12,414 bases of DNA from Myxococcales bacterium (GCA_021848865.1 JAJZTO010000037.1:1-12414); one strand, 5' to 3'. Positions 1 to 6,780 are shown, counted from the first letter of the stretch. Program-made: numbers and translations. Notes: generated by a model from the sequence alone, not told the origin.

Positions 1-1
1 C

Positions 2-574
2 CTGGCGATCGAGGGGGTCCGGCTGCGCTGGCAAGCCGCGCAGGTGGAGCGGGTGCTGGGCGGGGAGGCGTCGCTCCTCGGGCCCGGAGCCGATCCGCCG
101 CCGGCCCCGGACCTGGCGATCGAGCCGGCCGGCGAGCGGGTCCGGGAGCAGGCCGACGGCCTGCGCGCCCTGGAGGAGATCGTCGCCGAGAGCCCCCTCG
201 ACCCGCTCTCGACGCGGCAGCTGCTGGCGGCGCTGGTGGAGGTGGGATCGCTCGCGGTCCGCATCCGGGCCGAGCCGGCGGGGCCCGCGGCGGCCGCCGG
301 CGCCATCGACGTGGCGCGGCTCGACGAGAAGCTCGACCAGGTGCGGCGCGCCGACTACTGCACCATCCTGGGGCTGCCCCGGACCGCCACGCCCCACGAG
401 ATCCGCCGCAGCGCCGAGCGGCTCCTCCTGGAATACGATCCCGGACGGTGGGCCGGGGCGGCCCCGCCCGGCCTGGCCGAGCGGCTGGAGGAGGTGCGCC
501 GGGTGGTCCGGGAGGCCGGGGAGGTGCTGGCCGACGACGAGCTGCGGGCCGCCTACCTGGCGGGCCTGGAATGA
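2..574 (+). CDS. C-terminal part of a DUF4388/J-domain-like protein (5' end outside window)
   Basis: The reading frame is open from the window edge to TGA at 572-574, so about 190 C-terminal residues are visible. A GTG at 44 could start a shorter product, but the frame upstream of it is open and the N-terminus is probably missing. Two parts can be read. The first, around nt 155-275, resembles the winged-helix-like segment that follows DUF4388 (PATAN) domains in myxobacterial proteins (LEEIVAESPLDPLSTRQLL). The second, around nt 350-570, looks like a J domain (DYCTILGLPRTATPHEIRR, then an ADDELRAAYLAGL ending). The catalytic HPD tripeptide of true J domains is replaced by DPG in LLLEYDPGRW, so stimulation of DnaK is not expected. 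A regulatory or adaptor role is inferred from domain type only. A palindrome and then def follow directly. Confidence 0.7.
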   Translation: MAIEGVRLRWQAAQVERVLGGEASLLGPGADPPPAPDLAIEPAGERVREQADGLRALEEIVAESPLDPLSTRQLLAALVEVGSLAVRIRAEPAGPAAAAGAIDVARLDEKLDQVRRADYCTILGLPRTATPHEIRRSAERLLLEYDPGRWAGAAPPGLAERLEEVRRVVREAGEVLADDELRAAYLAGLE

Positions 575-589
575 CCGCTTGCGGGGCGG

Positions 590-618
590 CGTCCGCCGGC
601 CGTGCGAGCCGGCGGACG
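590..618. promoter_or_regulatory. Perfect 11-bp inverted repeat between the J-like gene and def
   Basis: The arms 590-600 (CGTCCGCCGGC) and 608-618 (GCCGGCGGACG) are exact reverse complements around a 7-nt spacer, CGTGCGA. In RNA this would form a very stable hairpin 15 nt after the upstream stop codon. No T-run follows, so it is not a classical intrinsic terminator. The spacer sits where the -35 element of the def promoter candidate would lie, so an operator is an alternative reading. Role undetermined. Confidence 0.45.
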
Positions 619-624
619 GCCGGT

Positions 625-630
625 TAGAAT
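625..630 (+). promoter_or_regulatory. Candidate -10 element for def
   Basis: TAGAAT matches the sigma-70 -10 consensus at five of six positions and stands out in very GC-rich surroundings. It lies 33 nt before the def ATG, giving a predicted leader of about 26 nt. The hexamer 17 bp upstream, GTGCGA at 602-607, matches TTGACA at only three positions. Only the -10 is therefore reasonably supported. Confidence 0.4.
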
Positions 631-663
631 GGCCTTCCGGCCGCCCTGGCGGCGAACCTTCCC

Positions 664-1221
664 ATGATCCGCGAAATCCTCATCTGGCCCGATCCCATCC
701 TGAAGCAGCCCACCCGGAACGTGGAGCGGGTGGACGACGACGTCCGCCGCCTGCTCGACGACATGGCCGAGACCATGTACGCCGCCGACGGCGTCGGGCT
801 GGCGGCGCCGCAGATCGGCGAGCTGGTCCGCTGCATCGTCATCGACACCTCGCCCAAGCAGGAGGGGCAGCACCTCATCCACCTGGTGAACCCCGAGATC
901 GTCCTGGCCGAGGGCGTGACCTCCTACACCGAGGGCTGCCTCTCCATCCCCGGCGAGGCCGAGGAGGTGGAGCGCGCGGCGCGGGTGGTGGTGCGGGCCC
1001 TGGACCGCGCCGGGAAGCCCTTCGAGATGGCCTGCGACGGGCTCCTGAACATCGCGGTGCAGCACGAGATGGACCACCTGCAGGGGACGCTGTTCGTGGA
1101 CCACCTCTCGGCGCTGAAGCGGGAGCTCATCCGCAAGCGGATGAAGAAGCTCAAGGCCGAGAAGGCCGCCGAGCGCGCCGATTCGGTGAAGAAGGCGCCG
1201 CGGCACGAGTCGGCGCTGTAG
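664..1221 (+). CDS. def: Peptide deformylase
   Basis: This enzyme removes the formyl group from the initiator methionine of nascent chains in the cytoplasm. All three family motifs are present in the 185 residues: GVGLAAPQ (43-50), EGCLSIP (90-96) and QHEMDHL (133-139). The expected metal ligands are Cys92, His134 and His138, with Glu135 as catalytic base. The length is slightly above the usual 165-170 residues because of a charged Lys/Arg/Glu-rich tail after about residue 150. ATG 664 is the natural start: the next residues (IREILIWPDPIL) match the family N-terminus. No strong Shine-Dalgarno is visible. No fmt gene is in the window. The last 71 bp are overlapped on the other strand by the 3' end of nth. 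Confidence 0.97.
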   Translation: MIREILIWPDPILKQPTRNVERVDDDVRRLLDDMAETMYAADGVGLAAPQIGELVRCIVIDTSPKQEGQHLIHLVNPEIVLAEGVTSYTEGCLSIPGEAEEVERAARVVVRALDRAGKPFEMACDGLLNIAVQHEMDHLQGTLFVDHLSALKRELIRKRMKKLKAEKAAERADSVKKAPRHESAL

Positions 1222-1897
1222 CGGCGGCTCCCCGCACCCCGCGCCTCGGGCACAGCCCCTCCACCGGGCAGCGGCCGCAGTCGGGCGCGCGCGCCTTGCA
1301 GGTGCGGCGGCCGTGCCACACCAGCAGTTGGTGCCCCTGGTTCCAGCGATCCGGCGGCAGGAGCGCCATCAGGCGCCGCTCCACCCGCGACGGGTCCAGC
1401 TCCCGCGCGAAGCCGAGCCGGCGCGAGACGCGGCCGACGTGGGTGTCCACCGGGAAGTGGTGCCCCTCGCCGAGCTGGATGAGGACCACCCCGGCGCTCT
1501 TCCGCCCCACCCCCGGCAGCGCCTCCAGCGCCTCCCGGGTGCGCGGCACCCGGCCCCCGTGCTCCGCCGCGACGGCCCGCATCGCCGCGACGATGTTCCG
1601 GGCCTTGTTCCGGTACAGGCCGCAGCTCTGGATCAGGGGCCAGAGCGCCTCGGGGCGGGCCCGGGCGAAGGCGGCGGCGTCCGGGTAGCGGCGGAACAGG
1701 GCGGGCGTCACCTGGTTCACCCGGACGTCGGTGCACTGGGCCGAGAGGATCACCGAGACCAGCAGCTGGACGTCGTTGCGGAAGTCGAGGGCGATGCGCG
1801 CCTCGGGCAGGGCGCCGCCCAGCCGGTCGAGCACCTCCCGGGCGCGGGCCCGCTCGGCGGGCGGCGGGATCCTCGGGGCGCGGGCGCGGGGAGCCAT
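1151..1897 (-). CDS. nth: Endonuclease III (DNA glycosylase/AP lyase)
   Basis: This is a base-excision repair enzyme that excises oxidised pyrimidines and cleaves the resulting abasic site. The 248-residue product has the helix-hairpin-helix LPGVGRKSAGVVL (127-139) with the catalytic lysine at 133, and the catalytic aspartate at 151 in FPVDTHVGR. The [4Fe-4S] cysteines are at 200, 207, 210 and 216, in the exact C-x6-C-x2-C-x5-C spacing. The protein extends about 32 residues past the last cysteine into an Ala/Pro/Arg-rich tail, longer than in E. coli Nth; residues from about 226 on are encoded antisense to def. It starts 7 nt after the stop of the upstream zincin gene and probably shares its transcript. 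No clear Shine-Dalgarno precedes the ATG. Confidence 0.96.
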   Translation of the reverse strand: MAPRARAPRIPPPAERARAREVLDRLGGALPEARIALDFRNDVQLLVSVILSAQCTDVRVNQVTPALFRRYPDAAAFARARPEALWPLIQSCGLYRNKARNIVAAMRAVAAEHGGRVPRTREALEALPGVGRKSAGVVLIQLGEGHHFPVDTHVGRVSRRLGFARELDPSRVERRLMALLPPDRWNQGHQLLVWHGRRTCKARAPDCGRCPVEGLCPRRGVRGAAATAPTRAAAPSSPNRRARRPSRP

Positions 1898-1904
1898 GGG
1901 GCGG

Positions 1905-3386
1905 TCAGGACTTCGGCGCCGCCGCGGCCGAGGCCGGCGCGCAGCCCGCCCGCCACGCCTCCATCTCGGCCCGGAGGCGCTCCCGCTCGGCCACGCCGTT
2001 GCGGTCGGTGTACAGGTTGATGGCCCGGAGCTGGGCGGCCACCGCCTCGCCGCAGCGCCCCACCCCGGCGAGCGCCGCGGCCTGGACCTGCGCCGCCTGC
2101 GGGCTCCAGGGGGCGATGGCCGCCGCCCGCTGGGCCGGGGACAGCGCCTCGGCCGGCCGCCCGCCGGCCACCAGCTCCCGCGCCAGGTTGGTCAGGGCCG
2201 CCGGGTTCTGCGGGACCAGCTCCACCGCCCGCCGCAGGGCCGCCTCCCGCTCCGCCGCCCGGTCCGGCCCGACCAGCGCCGTGGCCAGGAAGGTCCAGGC
2301 GCGCGGGTCGGCGGGGTGGGAGGCCACCGAGGCCCGCGCCAGCGGGAGGGGGTCGAGGCCCTCCAGGCGGGCCTTCACTTGCAGTGCGATGGGGTGGGTC
2401 GGGTCGCGGCGCAGCGCCTCGGCCAGCGCCGCCCGCAGCGCCCGCTCCCCCTTCCTCGGCCCGTAGGCCCAGAGGGTGAGCCGCAGCGCCGCCACCTCGG
2501 CCAGAGGCATCGGCTGGACCACCCAGGCGGCCCCGGCCCGCACCTCGATCTCCCGGCCGGGGAAGCCCAGGCCGCTCGCCACCCTCGCCGCGACCTCCTG
2601 GTCGAGCGACTCCAGCCCACCGGGCCGGCGCGGGTCGAACCGCGGGAACTCGGCCGCGAAGGCGTCGTCGGGCGCCTCGCCCCTCGCCATCCGGGCCAGC
2701 ATGGCGCCGAACCGCGCCGGGTAGCGGTCGACGAGGTGGCGCACCAGCAGCACCGCCGAGACGTAGTGGTCGAGCCAGAGCCCGCCCAGCGGCTGGTCGC
2801 GCCACTCGAAGAGCTCGCGGACGGTGATGCGGCGCAGCGCCGGGCGCGGCAGGCGCCCCTCGGGCAGCTGGCCGAGCCGCAGGTGCGTGCCGAGCCGCAC
2901 GTCGGCCAGGGCCTCCATGTAGACCGCCAGCCCCTCGGAGAGCCAGTTCACGTGGACGGCGAAGAGGCAGGCGGAGAGGTGGTGGGTCAGCTCGTGGGCC
3001 AGCACCACCTTCTGCATGGCCCCCAGGCCACCGGGGAGGACGATGCGGGGCGGGCCGCCGGGGTTGCGCAGGTAGTAGGCGGAGGCGTAGGAGGGGGCGA
3101 AGGCGCGGTACTCGTCGCGGCTCTCGAAGGCGATGACCTCGACCTGCCCCGGCGGGTCCTTCGACTCCATGAACAGCCCGGCCAGCACCGCGGCGCGCAG
3201 CAGCTCCAGCTGGCCGACGAGCTCCTCGGCGTCGGGGAGCGCGAGGTCGGTCCGGACGACGAAGTGCTCCGAGGCCAGCTCGCGCCACGGGCGGCCCGAC
3301 GTCGGCAGGCGCCCGTTCCCCAGCCCGGCGCAGGCCGCGGCGAGGAGCGAGACCGCGGCGGCGGCGGCGGTGCGGCGGCGGTTCAC
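1905..3386 (-). CDS. Putative lipoprotein with gluzincin (peptidase MA-like/DUF1570-type) domain and TPR repeats
   Basis: This 493-residue predicted envelope protein has an NRRR start, a hydrophobic Ala/Leu stretch and SLLAAACAG, so Cys19 could be lipidated. The lipobox is imperfect, with Ala at -3, and a standard signal peptide is possible. Residues 40-250 resemble peptidase MA-like zincins: HELTH at 131-135 is an HExxH zinc site and the downstream SEG places a candidate third ligand at Glu151. Residues about 312-460 are Ala-rich helical repeats of TPR type, for example PRAWTFLATALVGPDRAAER and PAALTNLARELVAGGRPAEA. Substrate and physiological role are unknown. The GTG start at 3386 lies inside GGAGGTGA; no better start gives a signal peptide. 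nth follows after 7 nt. The same HExxH fold type recurs in the barrel protein at 6759-9887. Confidence 0.8.
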   Translation of the reverse strand: MNRRRTAAAAAVSLLAAACAGLGNGRLPTSGRPWRELASEHFVVRTDLALPDAEELVGQLELLRAAVLAGLFMESKDPPGQVEVIAFESRDEYRAFAPSYASAYYLRNPGGPPRIVLPGGLGAMQKVVLAHELTHHLSACLFAVHVNWLSEGLAVYMEALADVRLGTHLRLGQLPEGRLPRPALRRITVRELFEWRDQPLGGLWLDHYVSAVLLVRHLVDRYPARFGAMLARMARGEAPDDAFAAEFPRFDPRRPGGLESLDQEVAARVASGLGFPGREIEVRAGAAWVVQPMPLAEVAALRLTLWAYGPRKGERALRAALAEALRRDPTHPIALQVKARLEGLDPLPLARASVASHPADPRAWTFLATALVGPDRAAEREAALRRAVELVPQNPAALTNLARELVAGGRPAEALSPAQRAAAIAPWSPQAAQVQAAALAGVGRCGEAVAAQLRAINLYTDRNGVAERERLRAEMEAWRAGCAPASAAAAPKS

Positions 3387-3515
3387 CTCCCCATCATGGG
3401 ACCGGCAACCTTCGCCGGGCAAACGCCACCGGGGCCGGCGCGCATCTGGTCCGGTCCGCCCCCCCGGCGTAGACTGTCGCCTTCGCGGACCAACCCCGAA
3501 GGGGGGCGCCACGGC
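3387..3515. promoter_or_regulatory. Divergent intergenic region between the zincin gene and pssA
   Basis: These 129 bp separate two outward-facing genes and must hold both their promoters. On the plus strand the best -10 candidate is TAGACT at 3470-3475. On the minus strand no convincing -10 was seen. A short stem, CCTTCG 3480-3485 with CGAAGG 3497-3502, lies in the presumed pssA leader and includes part of its ribosome binding site. Confidence 0.45.
3470..3475 (+). promoter_or_regulatory. Candidate -10 element for pssA
   Basis: TAGACT agrees with the -10 consensus at four of six positions, including the key A2 and T6. It lies 40 nt before the pssA ATG. The hexamer 17 bp upstream (TGGTCC) is a weak -35. 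The gene's Shine-Dalgarno is the G-rich AAGGGGGG at 3499-3506, nine bases before the ATG. Confidence 0.35.
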
Positions 3516-4379
3516 ATGCAGATCAACCTCCGCAAGGCCATGTTCGTGCTGCCGAACCTCTTCACGGTCAGCTCCATCTTCCTCGGCTTCTACGCCATGA
3601 CCCTGTGCGCCGGCGAGCCGGCGCCGGAGCAGCTCAACCAGGCCGCCCTGGCCATCTTCTTCGCCATCTTCTTCGACGCCTTCGACGGCCGGGTGGCGCG
3701 GATGACGAAGACCCAGTCCGACTTCGGCGTCCAGCTCGACAGCCTGGCCGACGTCATCAGCTTCGGCGCCGCCCCGGCCCTGCTCATCTACAAGTGGGCG
3801 CTGGCGCCGCTCGGCTTCGTGGGCTTCTTCCTGAGCTTCGCCTTCGCCGCCTGCGGCGCCCTGCGCCTGGCCCGCTTCAACGTGCTGGCCCAGCGCGGCG
3901 ACAAGGGCTCCTCCCGCTTCTTCGTGGGCCTGCCCATCCCGCTGGCGGCCGGCGCGGTGGTGGCGCTGGTCATCGCCCACTACCGGACGGTGGGCGGCAT
4001 CGCCGACGACTCCACCCGGGTGGCCATCGCCGCCTTCGTCGGGCTGCTCGCCTTCCTGATGGTCTCCACCATCCGCTACCGCACCTTCAAGGACGTGCAC
4101 CTGAGCCGCAAGAGCCTGGCGCTCTTCGCCTTCCTGGTGATGGCGGGCGTGGCGGTGGGCATGGCCACCCGCCCGGCCTTCGTGCTGGTCGTCTACATGG
4201 CCGCCTACATGGCCATGGGGCCGGCCGAGTGGCTGCTGTCGCTCGGGCGCCGCCACCCCCACGCCCCGCTGCCGCCCCAGGTCGCGGCCGAGCTGGCCGC
4301 CGACGAGGCGCTGGAGCCGGACGACGAGGAGGACGAGGCGGAGCCGCCGGCCAAGAACGAAGAGGACATCTACATCTAG
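3516..4379 (+). CDS. pssA: CDP-diacylglycerol--serine O-phosphatidyltransferase
   Basis: This integral inner-membrane enzyme makes phosphatidylserine, the precursor of phosphatidylethanolamine, from CDP-diacylglycerol and serine. The CDP-alcohol phosphatidyltransferase signature D-x2-D-G-x2-A-R-x8-G-x3-D-x3-D is complete: Asp54, Asp57, Gly58, Ala61, Arg62, Gly71, Asp75, Asp79. About six to eight hydrophobic segments follow, with VLPNLFTVSSIFLGFYAM as the first. The NLFT start and the position of the motif fit the Bacillus-type (subclass II) enzyme, unlike E. coli PssA. The 287-residue length is normal. The last 30 residues are a strongly acidic soluble tail (EPDDEEDEAEPPAKNEED). ATG 3516 has a good ribosome binding site. 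It heads the pssA-pgpA-cinA block; no psd gene is in the window. Confidence 0.95.
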   Translation: MQINLRKAMFVLPNLFTVSSIFLGFYAMTLCAGEPAPEQLNQAALAIFFAIFFDAFDGRVARMTKTQSDFGVQLDSLADVISFGAAPALLIYKWALAPLGFVGFFLSFAFAACGALRLARFNVLAQRGDKGSSRFFVGLPIPLAAGAVVALVIAHYRTVGGIADDSTRVAIAAFVGLLAFLMVSTIRYRTFKDVHLSRKSLALFAFLVMAGVAVGMATRPAFVLVVYMAAYMAMGPAEWLLSLGRRHPHAPLPPQVAAELAADEALEPDDEEDEAEPPAKNEEDIYI

Positions 4380-4387
4380 CCCCCGCC

Positions 4388-4409
4388 GCCCCGGGCCCAG
4401 GCCCGGGGC
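4388..4409 (+). terminator. GC-rich hairpin between pssA and pgpA, no T-run
   Basis: GCCCCGGGC (4388-4396) pairs perfectly with GCCCGGGGC (4401-4409) around the 4-nt loop CCAG, 8 nt after the pssA stop. No T-tract follows. It could partially terminate transcription, stabilise the upstream mRNA 3' end, or be a chance product of high GC. Because pgpA follows in the same direction, read-through seems likely. Confidence 0.3.
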
Positions 4410-4430
4410 CGGACCGCCCAGGCCCGCCTC

Positions 4431-4991
4431 TTGGATCCCGCGACGCCCCCGAGCCGCTTCACCCTGAAGAAGGGCGTGCCCGACGGCCCCATGGGAGCCT
4501 GGACCTGGCTCGCGGCCTGGGGTCCCTGCGGCCTCGCCCCGGTGGCCCCGGGCACGGTGGGGACGCTGGGGGCGATCCCGCTCTTCTGGCTCCTGCGCGA
4601 CCTGCCGCTCTGGCTCTACCTGGTGACGCTGGTCGGCTTCGTCGCCGTGGCGGTCCGCGCCGCCGACGTGGCCGGGCGCCACTGGAAGGTGGCCGACGCC
4701 TCGCCCATCGTCATCGACGAGGTGGCCGGCTACCTCGTCACCATGGCCCTCTTCCCCTGGAGCTGGGGCGGGGCGCTCCTCGGCTTCCTGCTCTTCCGGC
4801 TCTTCGACGTGGTGAAGCCCTGGCCCGCCTCGGCGCTGGACCGGCGCAAGGACGGCTTCGGCGTCGTCGGCGACGATCTGGCGGCGGGCGTCTGGGCCGC
4901 GGCGGCCTACGCCGGCGTGGCGCTGGCGCTGCGCCTGGTCCTGGGCTGCGGCGGCGGCCTCCACTTCTGGTGCGCGGAGCTGACGCGATGA
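4431..4991 (+). CDS. pgpA: Phosphatidylglycerophosphatase A
   Basis: This inner-membrane phosphatase converts phosphatidylglycerophosphate to phosphatidylglycerol. The family hallmarks are present in order (numbering from TTG 4431): LAPVAPGTVGT (35-45), IVIDEVAGY (93-101), LFRLFDVVKPWP (121-132) and VVGDDLAAGV (145-154). The acidic residues of these motifs are expected to bind Mg2+. Several hydrophobic helices are visible. The start is uncertain. TTG 4431 gives 186 residues but has no clear ribosome binding site. ATG 4491 gives 166 residues, close to the 172 of E. coli PgpA, and retains every motif; it may be the true start. The stop overlaps the cinA start as ATGA. With pssA it supplies the two major phospholipid head-group branches; pgsA is not in the window. 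Confidence 0.92.
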   Translation: MDPATPPSRFTLKKGVPDGPMGAWTWLAAWGPCGLAPVAPGTVGTLGAIPLFWLLRDLPLWLYLVTLVGFVAVAVRAADVAGRHWKVADASPIVIDEVAGYLVTMALFPWSWGGALLGFLLFRLFDVVKPWPASALDRRKDGFGVVGDDLAAGVWAAAAYAGVALALRLVLGCGGGLHFWCAELTR

Positions 4992-6220
4992 TCCCGCTGG
5001 TCGAGATCCTCTCCACCGGCGACGAGCTGCTCACCGGCCAGATCGTGGACACGAACTCGGCCTGGCTCATGGACCGGCTCTGGGACCTGGGCGTCGGGGT
5101 GCGCCGCAAGACGCTGGTGGGCGACGACCGGGCGGACCTGCTCGCCGCCCTGGCCGAGACCACCGGCCGGGCCGAGCTGGTGGTGATGAGCGGCGGGCTC
5201 GGCCCCACCGAGGACGACCTCACCGCCGAGTGCGTGGCCGCCGCCATGGGCGTCCCGCTGGAGCTGCACCGGCCGACCCTGGAGGCCATCCGCGAGCGCT
5301 TCCAGCGCTTCGGGCGGACGATGACGCCCAACAACGAGAAGCAGGCCCGCATCCCCCGCGGCGCCACCGTCATCCCCAACCGCCACGGGACCGCCCCCGG
5401 CTTCCGGGCCCCGCTGGGCCGGGGCGAGGTGATCTGCCTCCCCGGCGTGCCGGTGGAGTTCCGGGGGCTGTGCGAGGAGGTGGTGCTGCCCGGGCTGGCG
5501 GCGCGGGTCGGCGAGCCGCCCGCGGCCCGGCTGGTGAAGCTCTTCGGCGTCCCCGAGTCGCACGCCGACGACCGGATGCGCCCGGTGATGGACGACCCGG
5601 AGAACCGCGACGTCCGCTTCGGCTACCGGGCCCACTGGCCGGAGATCCACGTGAAGTGGGCGGTGCCCGGCGCCGGGGCCGCGGCGCGCGCCGACCGCAT
5701 CCTGGCCCGGGTCCGCGGGCTCTTCGGCGACTCCATCTTCGGCGAGGGGCGCGAGGAGCTGGCCGAGCTGGTGGTGGCGCGGCTCCGGGCCCGGGGCCAG
5801 CGGCTGGCGGTGGCGGAGAGCTGCACCGGCGGGATGCTGGCGCAGATGATCACCTCGGTGCCCGGCGCCTCGGCGGTCTTCGACCTGGGGGTGGTGGCCT
5901 ACGCCAACGCGGCGAAGCACGCGCTCCTGGGCGTGCCCGAGGCGGTGCTGGCGAGCCAGGGCGCGGTCTCCGAGGCGGTGGCCCGCCTGCTCGCCGAGGG
6001 GGCGCGGGCCCGCGGCGGCACCGACTGGGGCGTCGGCATCACCGGCATCGCCGGGCCCGACGGCGGCACGCCGGAGAAGCCGGTGGGCACGGTCCACCTG
6101 GCGCTGGCCGGCCCCGCCGGCACCGACCACTGGGCCCGGAAGTACTTCGGCGATCGCGACCGGGTGCGCCGGACCGGCGCCTACGACGCCCTGAACCGGC
6201 TCCGGCTGGCGCTGCGCTGA
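4988..6220 (+). CDS. cinA: CinA: ADP-ribose pyrophosphatase-like domain plus NMN deamidase domain
   Basis: This is a full-length two-domain CinA of 410 residues. The N-terminal MoaB/MogA-like (COG1058) domain covers about 1-170, with STGDELLTGQIVDTNS at the start and SGGLGPTEDDLT at 68-79. The C-terminal PncC-type domain, from about 255, hydrolyses nicotinamide mononucleotide in characterised relatives. It shows AESCTGG (276-282), the VVAYANAAKHALLGV segment with the conserved Tyr and Lys, and TGIAGPDGG (352-360). Its known job is recycling NMN produced by, among others, NAD-dependent DNA ligase; the competence link is from Gram-positive relatives, where cinA is co-transcribed with recA. ATG 4988 overlaps the pgpA stop as ATGA, and GGAG at 4976-4979 is a well-placed ribosome binding site, so translation is probably coupled. 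Confidence 0.96.
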   Translation: MIPLVEILSTGDELLTGQIVDTNSAWLMDRLWDLGVGVRRKTLVGDDRADLLAALAETTGRAELVVMSGGLGPTEDDLTAECVAAAMGVPLELHRPTLEAIRERFQRFGRTMTPNNEKQARIPRGATVIPNRHGTAPGFRAPLGRGEVICLPGVPVEFRGLCEEVVLPGLAARVGEPPAARLVKLFGVPESHADDRMRPVMDDPENRDVRFGYRAHWPEIHVKWAVPGAGAAARADRILARVRGLFGDSIFGEGREELAELVVARLRARGQRLAVAESCTGGMLAQMITSVPGASAVFDLGVVAYANAAKHALLGVPEAVLASQGAVSEAVARLLAEGARARGGTDWGVGITGIAGPDGGTPEKPVGTVHLALAGPAGTDHWARKYFGDRDRVRRTGAYDALNRLRLALR

Positions 6221-6227
6221 CCGGCGC

Positions 6228-6246
6228 GCCGCCCCCCGGGGGCGGC
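6228..6246 (+). terminator. GC-rich hairpin after cinA, no T-run
   Basis: GCCGCCCC (6228-6235) pairs exactly with GGGGCGGC (6239-6246) around CCG, beginning 7 nt after the cinA stop. The following sequence is GC-rich without a T-tract. Its position at the end of a gene block and before a new promoter candidate suggests it marks the 3' end of the pssA-pgpA-cinA transcript. Confidence 0.35.
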
Positions 6247-6297
6247 CCGGCCCCGCGGCGTGCCCCGAAGGACCGCGCTCCCCGCCGGAGCCCGTCG

Positions 6298-6303
6298 TAT
6301 GCT
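6298..6303 (+). promoter_or_regulatory. Candidate -10 element for the DUF1285-like gene (possible leaderless transcript)
   Basis: TATGCT agrees with the -10 consensus at four of six positions. It ends 6 nt before the ATG at 6310, so transcription would begin at or next to the start codon. No Shine-Dalgarno precedes that ATG, which fits a leaderless message. No recognisable -35 lies 16-18 bp upstream. Confidence 0.3.
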
Positions 6304-6309
6304 CGGGCC

Positions 6310-6780
6310 ATGCCCTCGAGCCCGGTCCCCGATCCGCTCGAGCTGCTGCGGGAGCAGAGCGGCCTCTCCATCGACGCCGAGGGGCGCTTCCGCCACCGCG
6401 GCGGGCTCATCACCCACGCCCGCACCCTGGAGGTCCTCTGGCGCTCCCTCGGGCGGGGCGGCGACGGCCGCTACCGCGTGCGGATCGGGCGCGAGGAGGG
6501 GTACGTCCGGGTGGACGACGCGCCCTACGGCGTGCGCGGCGTCACCGTCGAGGCCGGCCGGCCGCGGCTCCACCTCACCGACGGGACGGTCGAGCCGCTG
6601 GACCCGGCCACGCTGCGGATCGGCGCCGACGGCGTGCTCCGCTGCCGGGCCCACGGCGGCCACGCCGCCCGCTTCCAGCGCGCCGCCCACGCCGCGCTGG
6701 GCCAGCTGCTGGAGGAGCGGGAGCCGGGACGGTACGTGCTGGTGCTGGAGGACGGCGCGTGGCCCGTGGCCGGCGACTGA
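6310..6780 (+). CDS. DUF1285-like small protein, function unknown
   Basis: The product has 156 residues, is soluble, and has no signal peptide or membrane segment. Residues 18-75 resemble the DUF1285 family (PF06938): a glycine-rich segment (EGRFRHRGGLITHARTLEV), a leucine/tryptophan helix (LWRSLGRGGDGRYRV), then GYVRVDDAPYGVRGV, like the family's VEDAPF block. Members of this family have solved structures with a repeated fold, but no established biochemical role. The second half (LHLTDGTVEPLDPATLRIG onward) looks like another beta-rich repeat, followed by an Ala-rich helix and a strand ([16 protein letters not shown]). The ATG lies directly behind a -10-like element, so it may be the head of a new transcript. 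The stop lies inside the next gene (22-nt overlap), so the two are probably co-translated. The family assignment is from motif memory. Confidence 0.7.
   Translation: MPSSPVPDPLELLREQSGLSIDAEGRFRHRGGLITHARTLEVLWRSLGRGGDGRYRVRIGREEGYVRVDDAPYGVRGVTVEAGRPRLHLTDGTVEPLDPATLRIGADGVLRCRAHGGHAARFQRAAHAALGQLLEEREPGRYVLVLEDGAWPVAGD
6747..6752 (+). promoter_or_regulatory. Ribosome binding site deciding the GTG start of the barrel protein
   Basis: GGAGGA lies within the end of the DUF1285-like gene, six bases before GTG 6759. It supports that start and a 22-nt overlap with the upstream gene, and therefore translational coupling. Confidence 0.55.

Noticed and set aside
553..1206. 217-codon frame opposite def
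   Set aside because: Antisense shadow of peptide deformylase without any recognisable motif.
1731..3515. Plus-strand frame opposite nth and the zincin gene, in phase with pssA
   Set aside because: Low-complexity antisense translation; the conserved PssA N-terminus and its ribosome binding site start at 3516.
3387..4964. Upstream extension of the minus-strand zincin frame through pssA and pgpA
   Set aside because: The frame stays open, but the extension is antisense to two well-recognised enzymes and a signal peptide begins at 3386.
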